Below are positions 12,326-23,956 of a stretch of 64,000 nucleotides of DNA, in pieces (the first letter of the stretch is position 1; each line of letters begins with the position of its first letter). The stretch is taken from positions 1 to 64,000 of the forward strand of contig CAUDNR010004024.1 in assembly GCA_958430865.1 (NCBI GenBank), read 5' to 3'. Position numbers and translations under genes: made by a program. Under the pieces are notes generated by a model. The model made no database searches. It was not told the origin of the DNA and worked only from the letters and a program-made list of their open reading frames with translations. The DNA comes from Entrophospora sp. SA101. Taxonomy: Eukaryota; Glomeromycota; Glomeromycetes; Entrophosporales; Entrophosporaceae.

Positions 12326-12361
12326 TGGGCAATGTTAGTCGCCCACAGATGCAATTGCTAG
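12326..12361 (+). mobile_element. Helitron-like 3' terminus (hairpin plus CTAG)
   Basis: A hairpin with stem tgggc (12326-12330) and gccca (12341-12345) and a 10-base loop is followed 12 bp later by ctag (12358-12361) and then T. Helitrons end in a short hairpin about 10-12 bp before CTRR and insert before T. It lies downstream of the helicase fragment in the expected orientation. The 5' TC end was not identified. Confidence 0.6.
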
Positions 12362-12534
12362 TTATTTGTATTAAAATAAAAATAATTTTTTCTTTTGCCA
12401 TTCGTAAATAATTCCAAGTCATGTGCCCATTAATTTATCATTGGTCGAAATTATGCATAAATTATAACAATTACGATCTAAAAAAAATTTTTTTTTTAGA
12501 GAAAATTAATTGTTAAATTTTTTAATTTTAAAAA

Positions 12535-14579
12535 ATGGCAATGATTGAAGAAATTAGACAAGAATTAAACAATGCAAAAAAAGAGCATGAGAAGGCGGAG
12601 AAGAAGCTGGAAGAATGGGAGGTGAAGTTGAATGAGTTAGAGAAGAAGCTGGACAACGAAGAATATAAGAACAAAGAACAGAAGGAGAGGTGGGAAGGAC
12701 AAATAAAGAGATTGATCGAAGAAAAGGAGAGGTTGGCAAAGAATGTGCAAGACTGGAAGAAGCAGGTGGAGGAATGGGGAAAGGCATTAAGAGAATTTGG
12801 TGGAGGGGAACGTAATGAACAAATTGTGTAAAAAAATATAAAAAAATTATTTTCCATTCATTCCATTTCATTTATTTATTTACAAACTTTTGCTTGGTTT
12901 CTTGTTCATTCACTTTTCATTGTTGCTTTTGATTGACATTTTATCTGATTAGGAAAAAGAAAATTAGAAGATGAGGAAATTGGTGGTCGAAAGAAAGGGA
13001 AACAAACATGTATATTATATATACTTCTTGTGGCATTGGCTAGTAATCCTGTTTTATTCTATAAAACTTACTTTTTTCAAATATCTGACTTTTTGATATT
13101 AAAGATCCTGAAGAATCAGAAGAAGGTCGTGATAGTCTTGCTGTTATATCAGATGAAAGGTTGAAATGGATCACTAAACTTATAGAAAGTAACCAAATTA
13201 CCCTTTTGCATAGTCCTCCATCATCAGGAAAGAGTACCCTTGGACAACTTCTTCAAGACTTTTTTGAAAATTGTGGTAATGATAGTATATACATTACTCT
13301 TGCTGGTATATCTGGTAAAGCAGAAATACATGATGAAAACCTATTTGACAAATTTTGGAAAAATGAAGTTCATTATACTTTGACAGAAATCAGTAAATGG
13401 GAAAAGACTATTTATGCATTCATTGATGAGATACAGATTATATATAATGATGGTACACCATTCTTTTGGGGTACTCTGAAGGCACTTTTATCAAGACATC
13501 AAAATATTCATATAATTTTGCTTGGAACATACCAACCAAGTCATTATCATCTAGCAACACCTATTCAAATTAGCAATACACTTGGTCTGAATGCTCTACT
13601 TCTAACATGGGATGAAACCAAATGGCTTATAATGAACTATATTCAGAGACATGCTATTTTAGGTAGCCCAAGTTTCAACATTCCTGAACAAGTTCAGGAA
13701 GCAATCTTTAGTCTCACTGGTGGACATCCTGGTTTGTGTCGATTCATTTTATCCATATTACGCACACAATTTCATGAAAATGGAAAAACAGTGGAAATGC
13801 TACAATATCTTGCTTCAACATGTTTATGAGATAGTGTAATAACAACCACACATGCTTTTTACTGGCTTCATGATTGTAAACTAACTGAGGAAGAATCTAA
13901 ATTTATTCGTGGAAAGCTACTTAATCAACCTAATGTTCCCTTTTCTGCTAACTATGCTTCAAATCCTATTGTTGAGAAATTTGTTAAGATAGGCCTTTTC
14001 TCTGTGACTGACTCTAATCAACTACAATTTTCTGCACCCATAATGTGAGTTATTCTGTGTCATTACCTATTCACTGCTCCTTTAAATGTTGAATCATCAC
14101 CTACAAAAACCTTTGAACATATGAGTCCATCTAATTTTCAGAATTCATTTGAAAGGGGATATGGTGATAATTCATATTTATATGAGAGAAGTTGGCAAAT
14201 GGAATAGTACCGTTCTGCTATAACTGTAATTCCAATGAACACATCAATAAGTGCTGATGTTGGTGCAGTGTTTGGCTCTGCAGGATTTTTGGATTTCTAT
14301 GTTGATGGAGAACTTTGTTGGGGAATTGAGCTGACTCATGAGGGCACTTGTTTAAAAGAACATGCAAAACAATTTGAAGAAGGTGGCAAGTATGCTGATA
14401 TCCCATTAAAACAATGGGCTGTTCTTGATTTTCAACATTATTCAAAAAAAGTAAAAAAACTTGTCCCAAATTTCTGGTATGTATTCTACTCAGATGATTA
14501 CAAAAGTGTTGCTATAAAGCGTGATAAGTTGGATGATATAACACTTTATTTGCAAGGTGATAATGTTAACAAGTACTGA
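12535..14579 (+). pseudogene. Crinkler-like coiled coil/NTPase/nuclease gene, interrupted by three stops
   Basis: Exon 1 (from 12535) encodes a ~97-residue coiled coil (EKAEKKLEEWEVKLNELEKK). A short basic exon follows (about 12963-13010), then a long exon from 13105. That exon has a P-loop (SPPSSGKST), a Walker B-like YAFIDEIQ and a STAND/AAA-like NTPase body, then a PD-(D/E)xK-type nuclease region (GFLDFYVDGE, then WGIELTHEG). This NTPase-plus-nuclease layout is that of Crinkler-type effector-like proteins, abundant in these fungi. The frame carries stops at 13827 (TGA), 14046 (TGA) and 14205 (TAG) without any frameshift; each could arise by one transition. No LFLAK-type header is visible. 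Most likely a recent pseudogene; sequencing error at three sites is the alternative. Confidence 0.75.
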
Positions 14580-15548
14580 TAGATACAAGAAGAAATTGTA
14601 TGTTAACAGAATTATATATGGATTTTAATTATTGCATCACAAATAATAAAAAAGTAGTTTATTTTGATATTACAAACCTTTGTTTTTCTTGTGCAATATT
14701 AAACATGTTTCATCCAAATCCAAGAAGGGTAAAAAAAACTTTGATTTCTTTGTTAATCATCTTTCTCCAGAAACATTTTCATTGGGTTCAGATTAGAGTT
14801 GTCTTTCGAAACTCTAGGACATTTTCTAAACTATTCCTAAATTTGAATAATTCTAAACTCATGAGTTTTGGAAGGTAACTCTAGTTATTATTGTAAAAAT
14901 TAAATGCATAACTTGTAAAGTTGTTTATTAATGGACTGTGCACCAATTGTTCCAATATCAGCACAATGTTGATGTAATAAACCAGGTTATAATCGATTTG
15001 TCTTGTTGAGAAAAATGTTCAATTTCTTCCCGATAGATAGTCTTAATCAAAGGACCATTCATTGAATTTGCAAAATGTTGTCTTACGGTTTGATAGCACG
15101 AGACACTGTTGTTCTATTAACATTAAAATATTCGATATATTCAAAATCTCAGTTTAATGCGGAATTTTATAATAATAACACAATATTATTTATTTTAATC
15201 CCCAAACAAATAATTGCTAAAAAATGAAATTCTATTATCTCTGTGACTTCTTTTTCTTTTCTTAACAACTTTGTTCTTTAACTCCCGTAATCCTTCTCGT
15301 CGATGGTCAGTAAAGGATTTTTATAAAGTTTTTTTGTCTCTTAAAAAATTTATAATTTCTTAATTTACATATTTCTACAAAGAATAAAAGAGAACCTTAA
15401 TCAATTCATCGTTTTCTTCGATTGGAAGAATTCTTTTGTTCATGAATTTTGCTATTTAAGATTCTGTCCATTGATCTTGATCATCATTGCTATATATAAA
15501 AAAAATTTAAAATTCGATCTTTGTAAATTTTTGATAATTATAATAAAA
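14580..15548. other. Intergenic with a small fold-back
   Basis: No gene seen. A 90-bp fold-back at 14794-14883 begins tagagttg and ends with a similar inverted sequence; it resembles the hAT-type MITE ends near position 413 but lacks a convincing target-site duplication. Confidence 0.45.
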
Positions 15549-17693
15549 ATGTTTAGCAATGCATTTCCAAGAGTTATGCACCAGACGAAGATTTTAAATA
15601 GAAACTTTAAGTTTGATAAAAATCATTTGGATAGATTTATCATCAAAAGAGGATTCGCGTTTACAACAAATATACCAGATAAAGTTCAAATATCATTAAT
15701 TCAAGTTGAGAAGAAAATAGGTAAAATAAGTTTGATTATTACTCATAACACAACTATAGCTAGGAACATAATTATAAGTATAATTTTTATTGATTAGAAA
15801 TAAATCTGGAAGAAAATGTTTCGAAAACATTGCAACATTTAGGTTTTGCAACAACAGGAATAAAACAAACAGTTGGCTCTACATATGGGTTAGCAGAATA
15901 ACTATTTCGTGATATTTAAATTTCTGTCAAGGAATTTCATTTTTTAATTTTATGTTATTTTTAAAAGAGGAAATTATAAATTGAATTGGATTCAACCTCC
16001 TAGGAATGTTTTAGTAGTAAAAAAACCAATGACTAAAGCCACAACTGAAGCTTTGATGGGAATAGTAATGTTGTTCTTTTTCTTTTTTTTTTGCAATTAG
16101 TTTACCTTTTTTTCATTTCTCATCATTTATTATTTGATCTTTTTATTAATGCTTTTTTAGGTGGTTAAATAAAAGGTATCCAAGTATCAATGTTATACTT
16201 GAGCCTGATGTAGCAAAAGATTTTGAAAAGGAATTGCCATTTGTATATGTTATACCTCCAGGTAAGAAGAATCTTTTTTTTTTTTGGAGAAAATCCATGT
16301 TATATTTATATTTATATGTTCTTTATTATAGGAAGGAAAGATGAATATACAAGAGCTGTAGATTTTGTTGTTACATTAGGTGGAGATGGGACAATTCTAC
16401 ATGTTTCATCATTATTTAATCATTGTGTACCACCAATTATTTCATTTTCAATGGGAACTTTGGGGTTTTTATTACCATTTCGTATATTATTATTCCTATG
16501 ATCATTATGATTAATTATTTATTATTAATTGACTTTTATTTTAGAAAAAAGTTTTTTACTAAATTATTAATGTTCTCTAATATTTATTTTATTATACACA
16601 ATAATAATAGATATAAAAGATTACCAAACAGCATTAAATGATGTGATTAGAGGTGATGTGTCGTTATTGTTACGTATGAGACTTGCTTGTTCAGTATGGG
16701 CTAAAAATGGAACAAGAATCAAAAGAACCAGTGGATTAGAAATTGGTTAGTTTTATCACTTGTTAATTGGTGATCAAGTAATTAAAAAGTTTTTTTTTAA
16801 TAATAATAACATAAATATTTCAATTATTTCAATTAATTTGTTAATTTGTTATTAGGTGATATGCAAGCAATGAATGAAGTAAATTTACATCGAGGACGGT
16901 ATCCACATTTAACTAATATCGAATGCTTTGTTGATGGACAATACTTGACTAACGCTGTTGTAAATATATATATCATTTATTATTTCATTTTATTTCAAAA
17001 AATCTTCTTTTAAAAAATAAATGAAAAAAATCAAATTTTTTTATTTCTTAAAAGGCAGATGGATTGATCGTTGCTACACCAACTGGTTCAACTGCATATT
17101 CTTTATCAGCTGGTAATTAATATCGATTCTCCCTAAAAACAAATAAATGATGATGATGATGGTGATGATGATGATGATAACAGCATATTGCTATTATTTA
17201 GGTGGACCGATAATACATCCTTCGGTACAAAATATTTTACTAACGCCAATATGTCCAAGATCTTTATCTTTTAGAACTATAATATTACCACCAACATCCA
17301 AAATTCAAATGAGGGTTAGTAATGAATTCTCTTGATTTTTTCAACTAATTATTAAATTGGTATATTTTTTTAAAAAAATTGAACTTAAAATAAAAAAAGA
17401 TAGGAGAAGAAAGTAGAGCACCAACTGAGGTGACTGTAGACGCCACAGAAATTTGTTTGTTAAATAATAGAGAATATTTGGAAGTATGTTGAATATAAAA
17501 AAGAAATCCATCAATTATTTATTCATTCAATCGATAAATAAATCAATTAACAAAATCATTTTGATTGACGGTTAATTAGGTGCAAATGTCTCCATATCCA
17601 ATACCTTCTATAAATCGTGTTAATGAAGGTGTAGATTGGGCAAAGGATATTAATGAGTTGTTAAAATGGAATCAAAATTTTGTCCACAAATAA
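15549..17693 (+). CDS. POS5: Mitochondrial NAD(H) kinase (Pos5-like)
   Basis: Eleven exons can be joined in frame from the ATG at 15549 to TAA at 17691-17693. It phosphorylates NAD(H) to NADP(H) using ATP. Diagnostic motifs are VTLGGDGTILH (the GGDGT nucleotide-binding signature), SMGTLGFLLPF, NEVNLHRGRYPHLTN, and [21 protein letters not shown], followed by the beta-sandwich segment TPICPRSLSFRTI. The start (WIQPPRNVLVVKKP) and the last exon (WAKDINELLKWNQNF) match yeast Pos5 more than Utr1-type enzymes. The first ~40 residues are rich in R, K, F and N with few acids, fitting a mitochondrial presequence. Exon 10 has a purine-rich acceptor (AAAAAG) before ATAGGAGAA. No break was seen; apparently functional. 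Confidence 0.9.
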
Positions 17694-17992
17694 AGATAAA
17701 AATATTTTACAATTATAAAAAAAAAACTGTCATTTTTTAAATAATATAAGTGTGATTTCTTTTATAAAACCAGCATTTGTTTAGATTTTTTTTTTTCACC
17801 TTATGAATTAAATCAATTGCAACATAAAACTTCAATGGATAAATTAAATGAATAACTAAAGTAATGTAGACAAATCATTTAGTTATACCAAGTCATCAAA
17901 AAATAGACCTTTGTCCACATACTTAATTTTTACATCATGCATAAAATATAATGTTGATAATTATTATTTTTGTACCTGATATTTTGAAATCA

Positions 17993-18035
17993 ATCAATCA
18001 ATCAATCAATCAATAAGTCAGTCAGTCAGTCAGTT
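17993..18035. repeat. Compound tetranucleotide microsatellite
   Basis: Six or more copies of atca change directly into four copies of gtca. It lies between the NAD kinase and the decayed zinc-finger gene. It could be polymorphic between isolates. Confidence 0.9.
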
Positions 18036-18071
18036 AATTAGTCAAAGCATAGTTACATAATATAAACTAGA

Positions 18072-19420
18072 TCAAGAAAATAATTTATAATAAACATTAT
18101 TATTAAAGCAAATCTTTATGACTATATTGATGTCTCTTAAGCCCAGGTCTGGTAACAAATCTTTTGCCACATCACATTCAAAATTTTTAATTCCAAGATG
18201 ACTGTTCATATGTGTTAGTAATACTAATACTGATTTACGATAAATGTGATTTGGTACATCTCGAATGTTCATACTTGGAAATATTTTTTTTCATGAATTT
18301 TACGCGTCTTTGTAATGAATCATCATGAATGAAACATCCATATTCGCGTTTTCCAGTAAGAGTTATATTTTTTAAGATTGGCTTTATTTTTGATGCAAGC
18401 AAAATCTTTGTTGCCATCATTAATTTTATCGTCGATTTCTGGATATATTACACTTTAAATCTTTTGTTCTATGACTAATTATTATGCGACTTTTTAAATC
18501 ACGTTTATGATCCATATGACTTAGTGCATCCTAGATATTCGCACTTAGAATCTTCAATTGTGAATCATACTATGATCTTCAAGTAAACTTCTAAACGCAA
18601 AAGTTCATCATCATCTTAATCTGAACTATTATAAATAATTATTACCAACTATAATGGCAGGAATTAGACATATTAACAGTAGTAGGAGTAGCAACAGTAT
18701 TACTTTGATCAAATACCATCAGGTCATTATCACCATCATCAATTCTATCACCAATTTCTGGATATTTGCACTTTAAATTTTTTATTCCATAGTGAGTTAT
18801 TGTGTGGAGTAGTGATCCACCTTTACGGGAATATACCTTAGCGCATCCTGGATATTCGCACTTAATTCTTTTCCATGGTGAATCATATTATGATGTTCAA
18901 GTAAACTTCTAAAGGATAAGTCTTCAATTTGACCTGTGATATTATGACTGTCATCATTATTATTGCTGTTTTTGTTGTAAGTGTTGTTAGTGGCAATAAG
19001 AGTAGCAACTGGAGAAGAACAAGTATTACTGCTATATATTTCTTAATATTTAACATCAGGCTATTTTCGTCACTACCACTGTCATAACTATCATACCAAC
19101 CATCATTATTTTCATGACCATCACTGTCATTACTATTTTCACTATTGCTGTCATCATTGTCATCACTATCACTGTCATCATCATCGATTTCATTATCATT
19201 ACCATTAACACCAATACTGCTATCACTAGCTTCATCATCAAGAATACCTACCATTACTACCATCATTGTCTTTACAGCCAACTTTGGTGTCGATATCTTT
19301 ATCACTGTCATTGTTATTATCACTGATGTATTTCTATCTTCATTATAATCATTGTGATTTTTTTCATTTTACCAGCATCCATTATTTACATGCCAATAAA
19401 AATATTAACAATTAGTGAAG
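18072..19420 (-). pseudogene. Decayed C2H2 zinc-finger paralogue
   Basis: Read on the minus strand this is a broken relative of the gene at 19759-21375. The acidic start (DDDDSDSDDNDDSNSENSND) followed by LMLNIKKY parallels DDLMLNQNILKKY in the intact gene. Further down come TYPLEVYLNII-like and KCKYPEIGDRIDD-like remnants, and near 18130-18280 a finger remnant with HLGIKNFECD. Frameshifts and stops separate the pieces, and finger cysteines are lost. It is head-to-head with the intact copy, about 0.35 kb apart, so the pair is an inverted duplication. Confidence 0.7.
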
Positions 19421-19758
19421 AAATAAAAATATAATTGATTACATATTTTTATTACAATTATTTGTTGTTTTCATTATTAATGACTGATTGACCCCGTGCG
19501 CGCGCGATTATCCAATTATATCCCATTATCATTATATGTGATATCTCATATTCTCTTGTTTCAATCATCTTCAAAATAATGGAAATTAATCTAAACCTAC
19601 ATATAAAATTTTCAAAAAAAATCAAAAAATATCCAAGCATTAGAAACTTTCTAAAAGGTATTTCAAAGAAGTATTAATTGATTCATGTTCGTTACGCGTT
19701 TATTTTATTTTTTATTTGTTTATTTATTAAAAAAATTGATATTTCCGTTGTTATATAA

Positions 19759-21375
19759 GATGTTGATAAAATTAATAAAATCTTGGAAAAATATCATGAT
19801 GATAATAATGACGACGGTGATGATGATTATAATGATTATTATGACGATGAAGATGATGATTATGACGATGATAGTGATGATGGCATTAGTGATGAAGTTA
19901 GTGGTTGTGATTATGATAACGACAATGAGAGTGATGATGACCTTATGTTAAATCAAAATATTCTCAAGAAATACAGTATTGTCACTAGTAACGAGCCCTC
20001 ATCTTCTATTGCTACTCCTACTACAACAATTAATACATATCCTGCAAATTCTTATAGTAACAACAACGACAACTACTACTACAGCAATAATAGCAATAAT
20101 AATAATAATATCGCAGATCAAAATAACAATGTAATTTTTTGTCAAATCCCAGGTTGTGGTAAGACTTTCGAGTCTATGCAAAAACTTAAAGCTCATAGCA
20201 AAATACACGGCGAAAAAAATTTTAAATGTGAATATCCAGAATGCGGTAAATCATTTCATAGTAAATGGTACTTGGTCCAACACACAAACTCTGTTCATTT
20301 TAAAATAAAAAATATAAAGTGTGAATATCCAGGATGTGAACAAGCATTTAATAAAAAATACAATTTGTTACAACACATCAAAATTGTACATCTTGGAATA
20401 AAAAGCATGTGCGAATATCCAGGATGCGGACAAACATTTACTCGAAAATACAGTTTACTGAAACACACAAAATCTCAACATGAAATAAAAAATTTTAATT
20501 GTGAATATCCAGGATGTGGCAAAACATACGCATGTAAAGATGCTTTACAAAATCATACGATAAGTGGCCATCTTGAAATAAAAGATTTAAAATGTAATTA
20601 TCCACAAATTGGTGACGAAAATGTTAATGGCAATGACTTGATGATGTTGAATCAAAACGTTACTATTGCTACTAACAACACTAACAATAATTACAACAAC
20701 TGTAATACCATAGATCAAAGTAATCATCTAGAAATAGAAGATTTAAACCGTAAATATCTAGAAATTGGCAATGAAAGTACTCATGAAAATGACTTGATGA
20801 TGTTGAATCAAAACGTTGCTGTTGCTATTAACAACACCAACAATAATTACAACAACTATAATACCATAGATCAAAGTAGTCATAGTGTTGTTGTTGCTAC
20901 TAACAACAATAACAACAACAACTACAACAATTATAATACCATAGATCAAAGTAGTAATCCTGAGATAAAAGATTTAAATAAATATTCAAAAATTGGTAAT
21001 GAAAATCTTCATGACAATGACCTGATGATGTTGAATCAAAATATTGCTGTTGCTACTAACAACAATAACAACAATGATACCATGGATCAAAGTAATTCCG
21101 TATATGCTTGCACATTTCCTGGTTGTTGCAAGTCTTTCAGGTCTAGAAAATCGTTTAGCCAACATGGTGTAATTCATGGTGAAAGAAAATTTAGGTGCGA
21201 TTATGCTGGATGTACAAGAAGTTTTTATCGTAAAGATATTTTATTACAACACATAAGAGCTCACCTTGGAATCAGAAATTACAAATGTGATACAGATGGA
21301 TGTGAAAAGAAATTTAGTCGTAAATTTGCTCTTGACAAGCATAAAACTGGAGTGCATAAAAATCTGTCTACATAA
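19759..21375 (+). CDS. C2H2 zinc-finger protein, eight fingers, Asn-rich spacer
   Basis: The frame opens after a TAA at 19756. An extremely acidic D/E/Y-rich N-terminus is followed by five C2H2 fingers (first CQIPGCGKTF, then four with CEYPGC-type starts), a long Asn-rich spacer and three more fingers (CTFPGC, CDYAGC, CDTDGC). The spacer has three diverged copies of a unit with NDLMMLNQN, poly-Asn and NTIDQS; they look like fingers that lost their Cys/His followed by spacer duplication. Likely a nuclear nucleic-acid-binding protein, perhaps TFIIIA-like in finger style; the target is unknown. The start is uncertain: the first in-frame ATG is at 19945. Upstream sequence may be a short 5' exon, with TATAAG just before 19760 as acceptor. 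Confidence 0.8.
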   Translation, partial: DVDKINKILEKYHDDNNDDGDDDYNDYYDDEDDDYDDDSDDGISDEVSGCDYDNDNESDDDLMLNQNILKKYSIVTSNEPSSSIATPTTTINTYPANSYSNNNDNYYYSNNSNNNNNIADQNNNVIFCQIPGCGKTFESMQKLKAHSKIHGEKNFKCEYPECGKSFHSKWYLVQHTNSVHFKIKNIKCEYPGCEQAFNKKYNLLQHIKIVHLGIKSMCEYPGCGQTFTRKYSLLKHTKSQHEIKNFNCEYPGCGKTYACKDALQNHTISGHLEIKDLKCNYPQIGDENVNGNDLMMLNQNVTIATNNTNNNYNNCNTIDQSNHLEIEDLNRKYLEIGNESTHENDLMMLNQNVAVAINNTNNNYNNYNTIDQSSHSVVVATNNNNNNNYNNYNTIDQSSNPEIKDLNKYSKIGNENLHDNDLMMLNQNIAVATNNNNNNDTMDQSNSVYACTFPGCCKSFRSRKSFSQHGVIHGERKFRCDYAGCTRSFYRKDILLQHIRAHLGIRNYKCDTDGCEKKFSRKFALDKHKTGVHKNLST

Positions 21376-21608
21376 TACATAATAACAAAGATTTTAGTAT
21401 AATGGCTTTGGATTTTTTAAAAGGATTACATTTATGATTTGTTCTCGTGTCCATAATATTTGCTAATTAATAATAATTGTTATATGAGCTCGTGAGGCAA
21501 CTATTAACAATAAAAAAAAATCATTATTGATCATCTTTTTTCCTATACACTATTAAATTAGTTTATTTTTTTTTGTGTTAAAATCCATCATGAATTAATT
21601 AAAAATAA

Positions 21609-23248
21609 TTAATCTTTCCTTATTAATTTATAAACTTCACATTCTCTTAATAAGTTAAGTTCTTTGTTTTTTTCTATAAAATTCAAATCATTTTCATAAG
21701 AATCATGACAATCATCTTTAAAACGATAATAACAATAAGGTTTATCATTAGCACTAATTCGTAATTGCAACTCATTAAAACTAAAATTAATTGCTTTAAA
21801 TTTTATATTGTCACGAGTAAAATCATAAGTCTTGTTACAATAAATTATTGCATTTTCATGATCTTTGACTCTACTTAATATCGAATCATTTATTCGGTTT
21901 TCATCAATCTTGAAAATAAAACTTTTGTTTGTTACAATAGAATATTCTTCGTCTGGATGTTTCTTTTCAATATTCCAGCCAACTGGATTATAGCCACCAA
22001 CTAATTCTCCTGTTTTTTTGATTTTCATAAGAGTCACAGTTTGTTCTGTATTGTAACATTTATCCTCAAAAACAGTTCTAGAAAATCCATCTCGAGTTCC
22101 TTGAAAAATTAATTTAAATTCATAAGGTAAATTATTTGGATCATTATATGGGTCTTTTTTTTGATCAACCCAGCTGGAAATTAAAAATTTCTTTTTTAAA
22201 TTCAATAACTCTCCTCCTTTTGTTCTTGGGCCTTTTTGAAGCATTAACCTTGGCTGCCATTTACCATTAAGATATGATCGAAGGATTTCTTTATAAATTT
22301 CTTTATCAAAAGAACTACTAAATGGCTTAATTTTATCATGAAAATCAGTTGATGAAATTTCCTCGAATCTTATTAATGGAATAACATCTTTCAATGTATT
22401 TTTCAACATGGCAAAATCCTCCTTCTCCCATTTGGAAATGTCCTTTTCTAATTCTTCATTTTGACCTATTCCCCATTGAATAACACAGTCCCAAATATCA
22501 ATCTCTTTTAATTCCATATTATCTTTTTCCAATACAGACATGAGCACAGATTTGTCAATATCTTTGAAATCATCAGATTTCAAAAATAACTGAGGATTGT
22601 CATGAATTAATTCATTAAAATAATCTTGAAGCAAATTGAATGATTGGTGATGTAATGAAAATTGATGAATGTAAATTAAATTCTGTTGAACCCATTCTTT
22701 TTTTTCAATGATCAAGTAATTTTGTAAATCTTCAATTAATTCATTAAAATCTAATTCATCACATGCTTCAAGAAGTTCAAGGATCTCTTCTGGTCCCAAA
22801 TTATCTATACTCATAACTCCAGAGTAAATATACCTTTTAAAAGAAAAACAAAAATTAATGTTTTTTTTTTTATAACCATTCATAATTAATTAATCAAAAT
22901 TAAACAATCTTACTTTAAAAGAATCTCAAATATATTTGGAAATATGTTTTCTTTTTGAAATAAAATAATGTTACCATCATCAGATTTTTTAATCCAATTA
23001 TTTGACAAAGCAGTTTTAAAATATGAAGATCTTGTTTGCAAAATTGCAGAATGAGCTTTGAAAATCTTCATATCCTGGCCTTTTCCAATTCTAATTTCTA
23101 TATCATAAAAATCGGATCCATTTAACAATTCTGTCAAGTCATTCACAAGTTTGCTAATATATCTTAATGGTAAGGCATCATTGTTAGAACCAATAAGGTT
23201 GTTAAATAATTTATCTATAATTCCTGAGGATGAAAATATTGTTGACAT
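21609..23248 (-). CDS. BTB-BACK-TLDc domain protein
   Basis: Two exons, 23248-22914 and 22833-21609, join in phase to give 519 residues. The N-terminal BTB/POZ domain has DFYDIEIRIG, then FKAHSAILQTRSSYFKTALS and FEILLKYIYSGV across the intron. A BACK-like helical segment follows (LLEACDELDFNELIEDLQNYL). The C-terminal TLDc domain begins near GKWQPRLMLQ and has FKLIFQGTRDGFS, LVGGYNPVGW and the YCYYRF end. BTB-BACK proteins are usually Cullin-3 adaptors; the fungal TLDc versions are a large expanded family whose partners are unknown. No break or missing segment seen. It is flanked by zinc-finger paralogues. Confidence 0.9.
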
Positions 23249-23956
23249 TTTGATGGAAACAATTTTTTAAAATAGTGAAAAAGAAGTGTTATTTTTTATT
23301 TTGCAAATCAATTTAATTTGGTGTATCATTTTTGTTTAAAAAAGGAATCGGTAAAACCTCGCCACGGTGGGTTTTTTGTTACAATTAATTTTGACAAGGC
23401 CCATAACCGATTAGTGTACTCATGAGTACACGTGAGTACTCGTGAGTTAATGTTACACGTATCAAAAATCAGAACATCATTATTTATGAATGAGTTTTTA
23501 TGTATTTATTTATTTAATAATATATTAATACAACAATCCAAAGTAACTTGTTGCAGACTCCTAAATTAATTTTTAAGTTTTCTTTTACAGAATTAAATCT
23601 TCCATTTTAATATTAAAAATGACAGGTGTATTTTTACAATTTTTCCTAATACTTCCCTATTAGAAATAACTGCTTCCTCCTCTTCCAGATCATTAATTTC
23701 AGTTACTGTTTCTTGGATTACTGCCTCTATAATTTGGTCATCAGTGAATTCTCTTACCGGTATTTAATCATCAATATGGATGAAATTTCCTGCATTTGAT
23801 GGATTTTCTAGGTTCAAGTTATTAATATTTTCTTGTAGCTAAAGCTCTGAGTCGATCCGAATGCAAAAGTGTACATATTGAATGTCTATATTCTCATTTT
23901 CAAATAGTAGTTTAAAGAAAAAATGACATTAATTTAATTTATTTTATTGTTCTTGT
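23249..23956. other. Intergenic with perfect palindrome
   Basis: No gene seen. The stretch includes the palindrome at 23414-23431 and an imperfect one (ccacggtgg) near 23362. Confidence 0.5.
23414..23431. promoter_or_regulatory. Perfect 18-bp palindrome with a second GAGTACTC palindrome
   Basis: GTGTACTCATGAGTACAC equals its own reverse complement. It is followed within 3 bp by gagtactc, also self-complementary. It lies 166-183 bp upstream of the BTB-BACK-TLDc start (minus strand), so a dimeric regulator site is possible; that function is inference. Confidence 0.4.

Noticed and set aside
12528..12871. Two minus-strand frames over the coiled-coil exon
   Set aside because: Shadows of the plus-strand coiled-coil frame: the Ser/Phe-rich composition is what antisense Lys/Glu codons give.
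13827..14207. UGA = Trp reading for the Crinkler-like gene
   Set aside because: Besides two TGA it has an in-frame TAG, and its many other Trp codons are TGG (for example in WITKL, KWEKT, WGIEL). It is spliced with GT-AG introns, so ordinary decay explains it better.
14235..14579. Separate 114-residue gene
   Set aside because: It is in the same frame as the NTPase exon upstream and carries the nuclease part of that gene, so it is not independent.
14794..14883. 90-bp hAT-type MITE
   Set aside because: The inverted ends match only ~70% and the flanking 8-mers match at 5 of 8 positions, so it is mentioned only as a fold-back.
19056..19348. Met-, Ile- and Ser-rich frames on both strands
   Set aside because: Frame-shifted readings of a gat/atc trinucleotide-rich segment belonging to the acidic start of the decayed zinc-finger gene.
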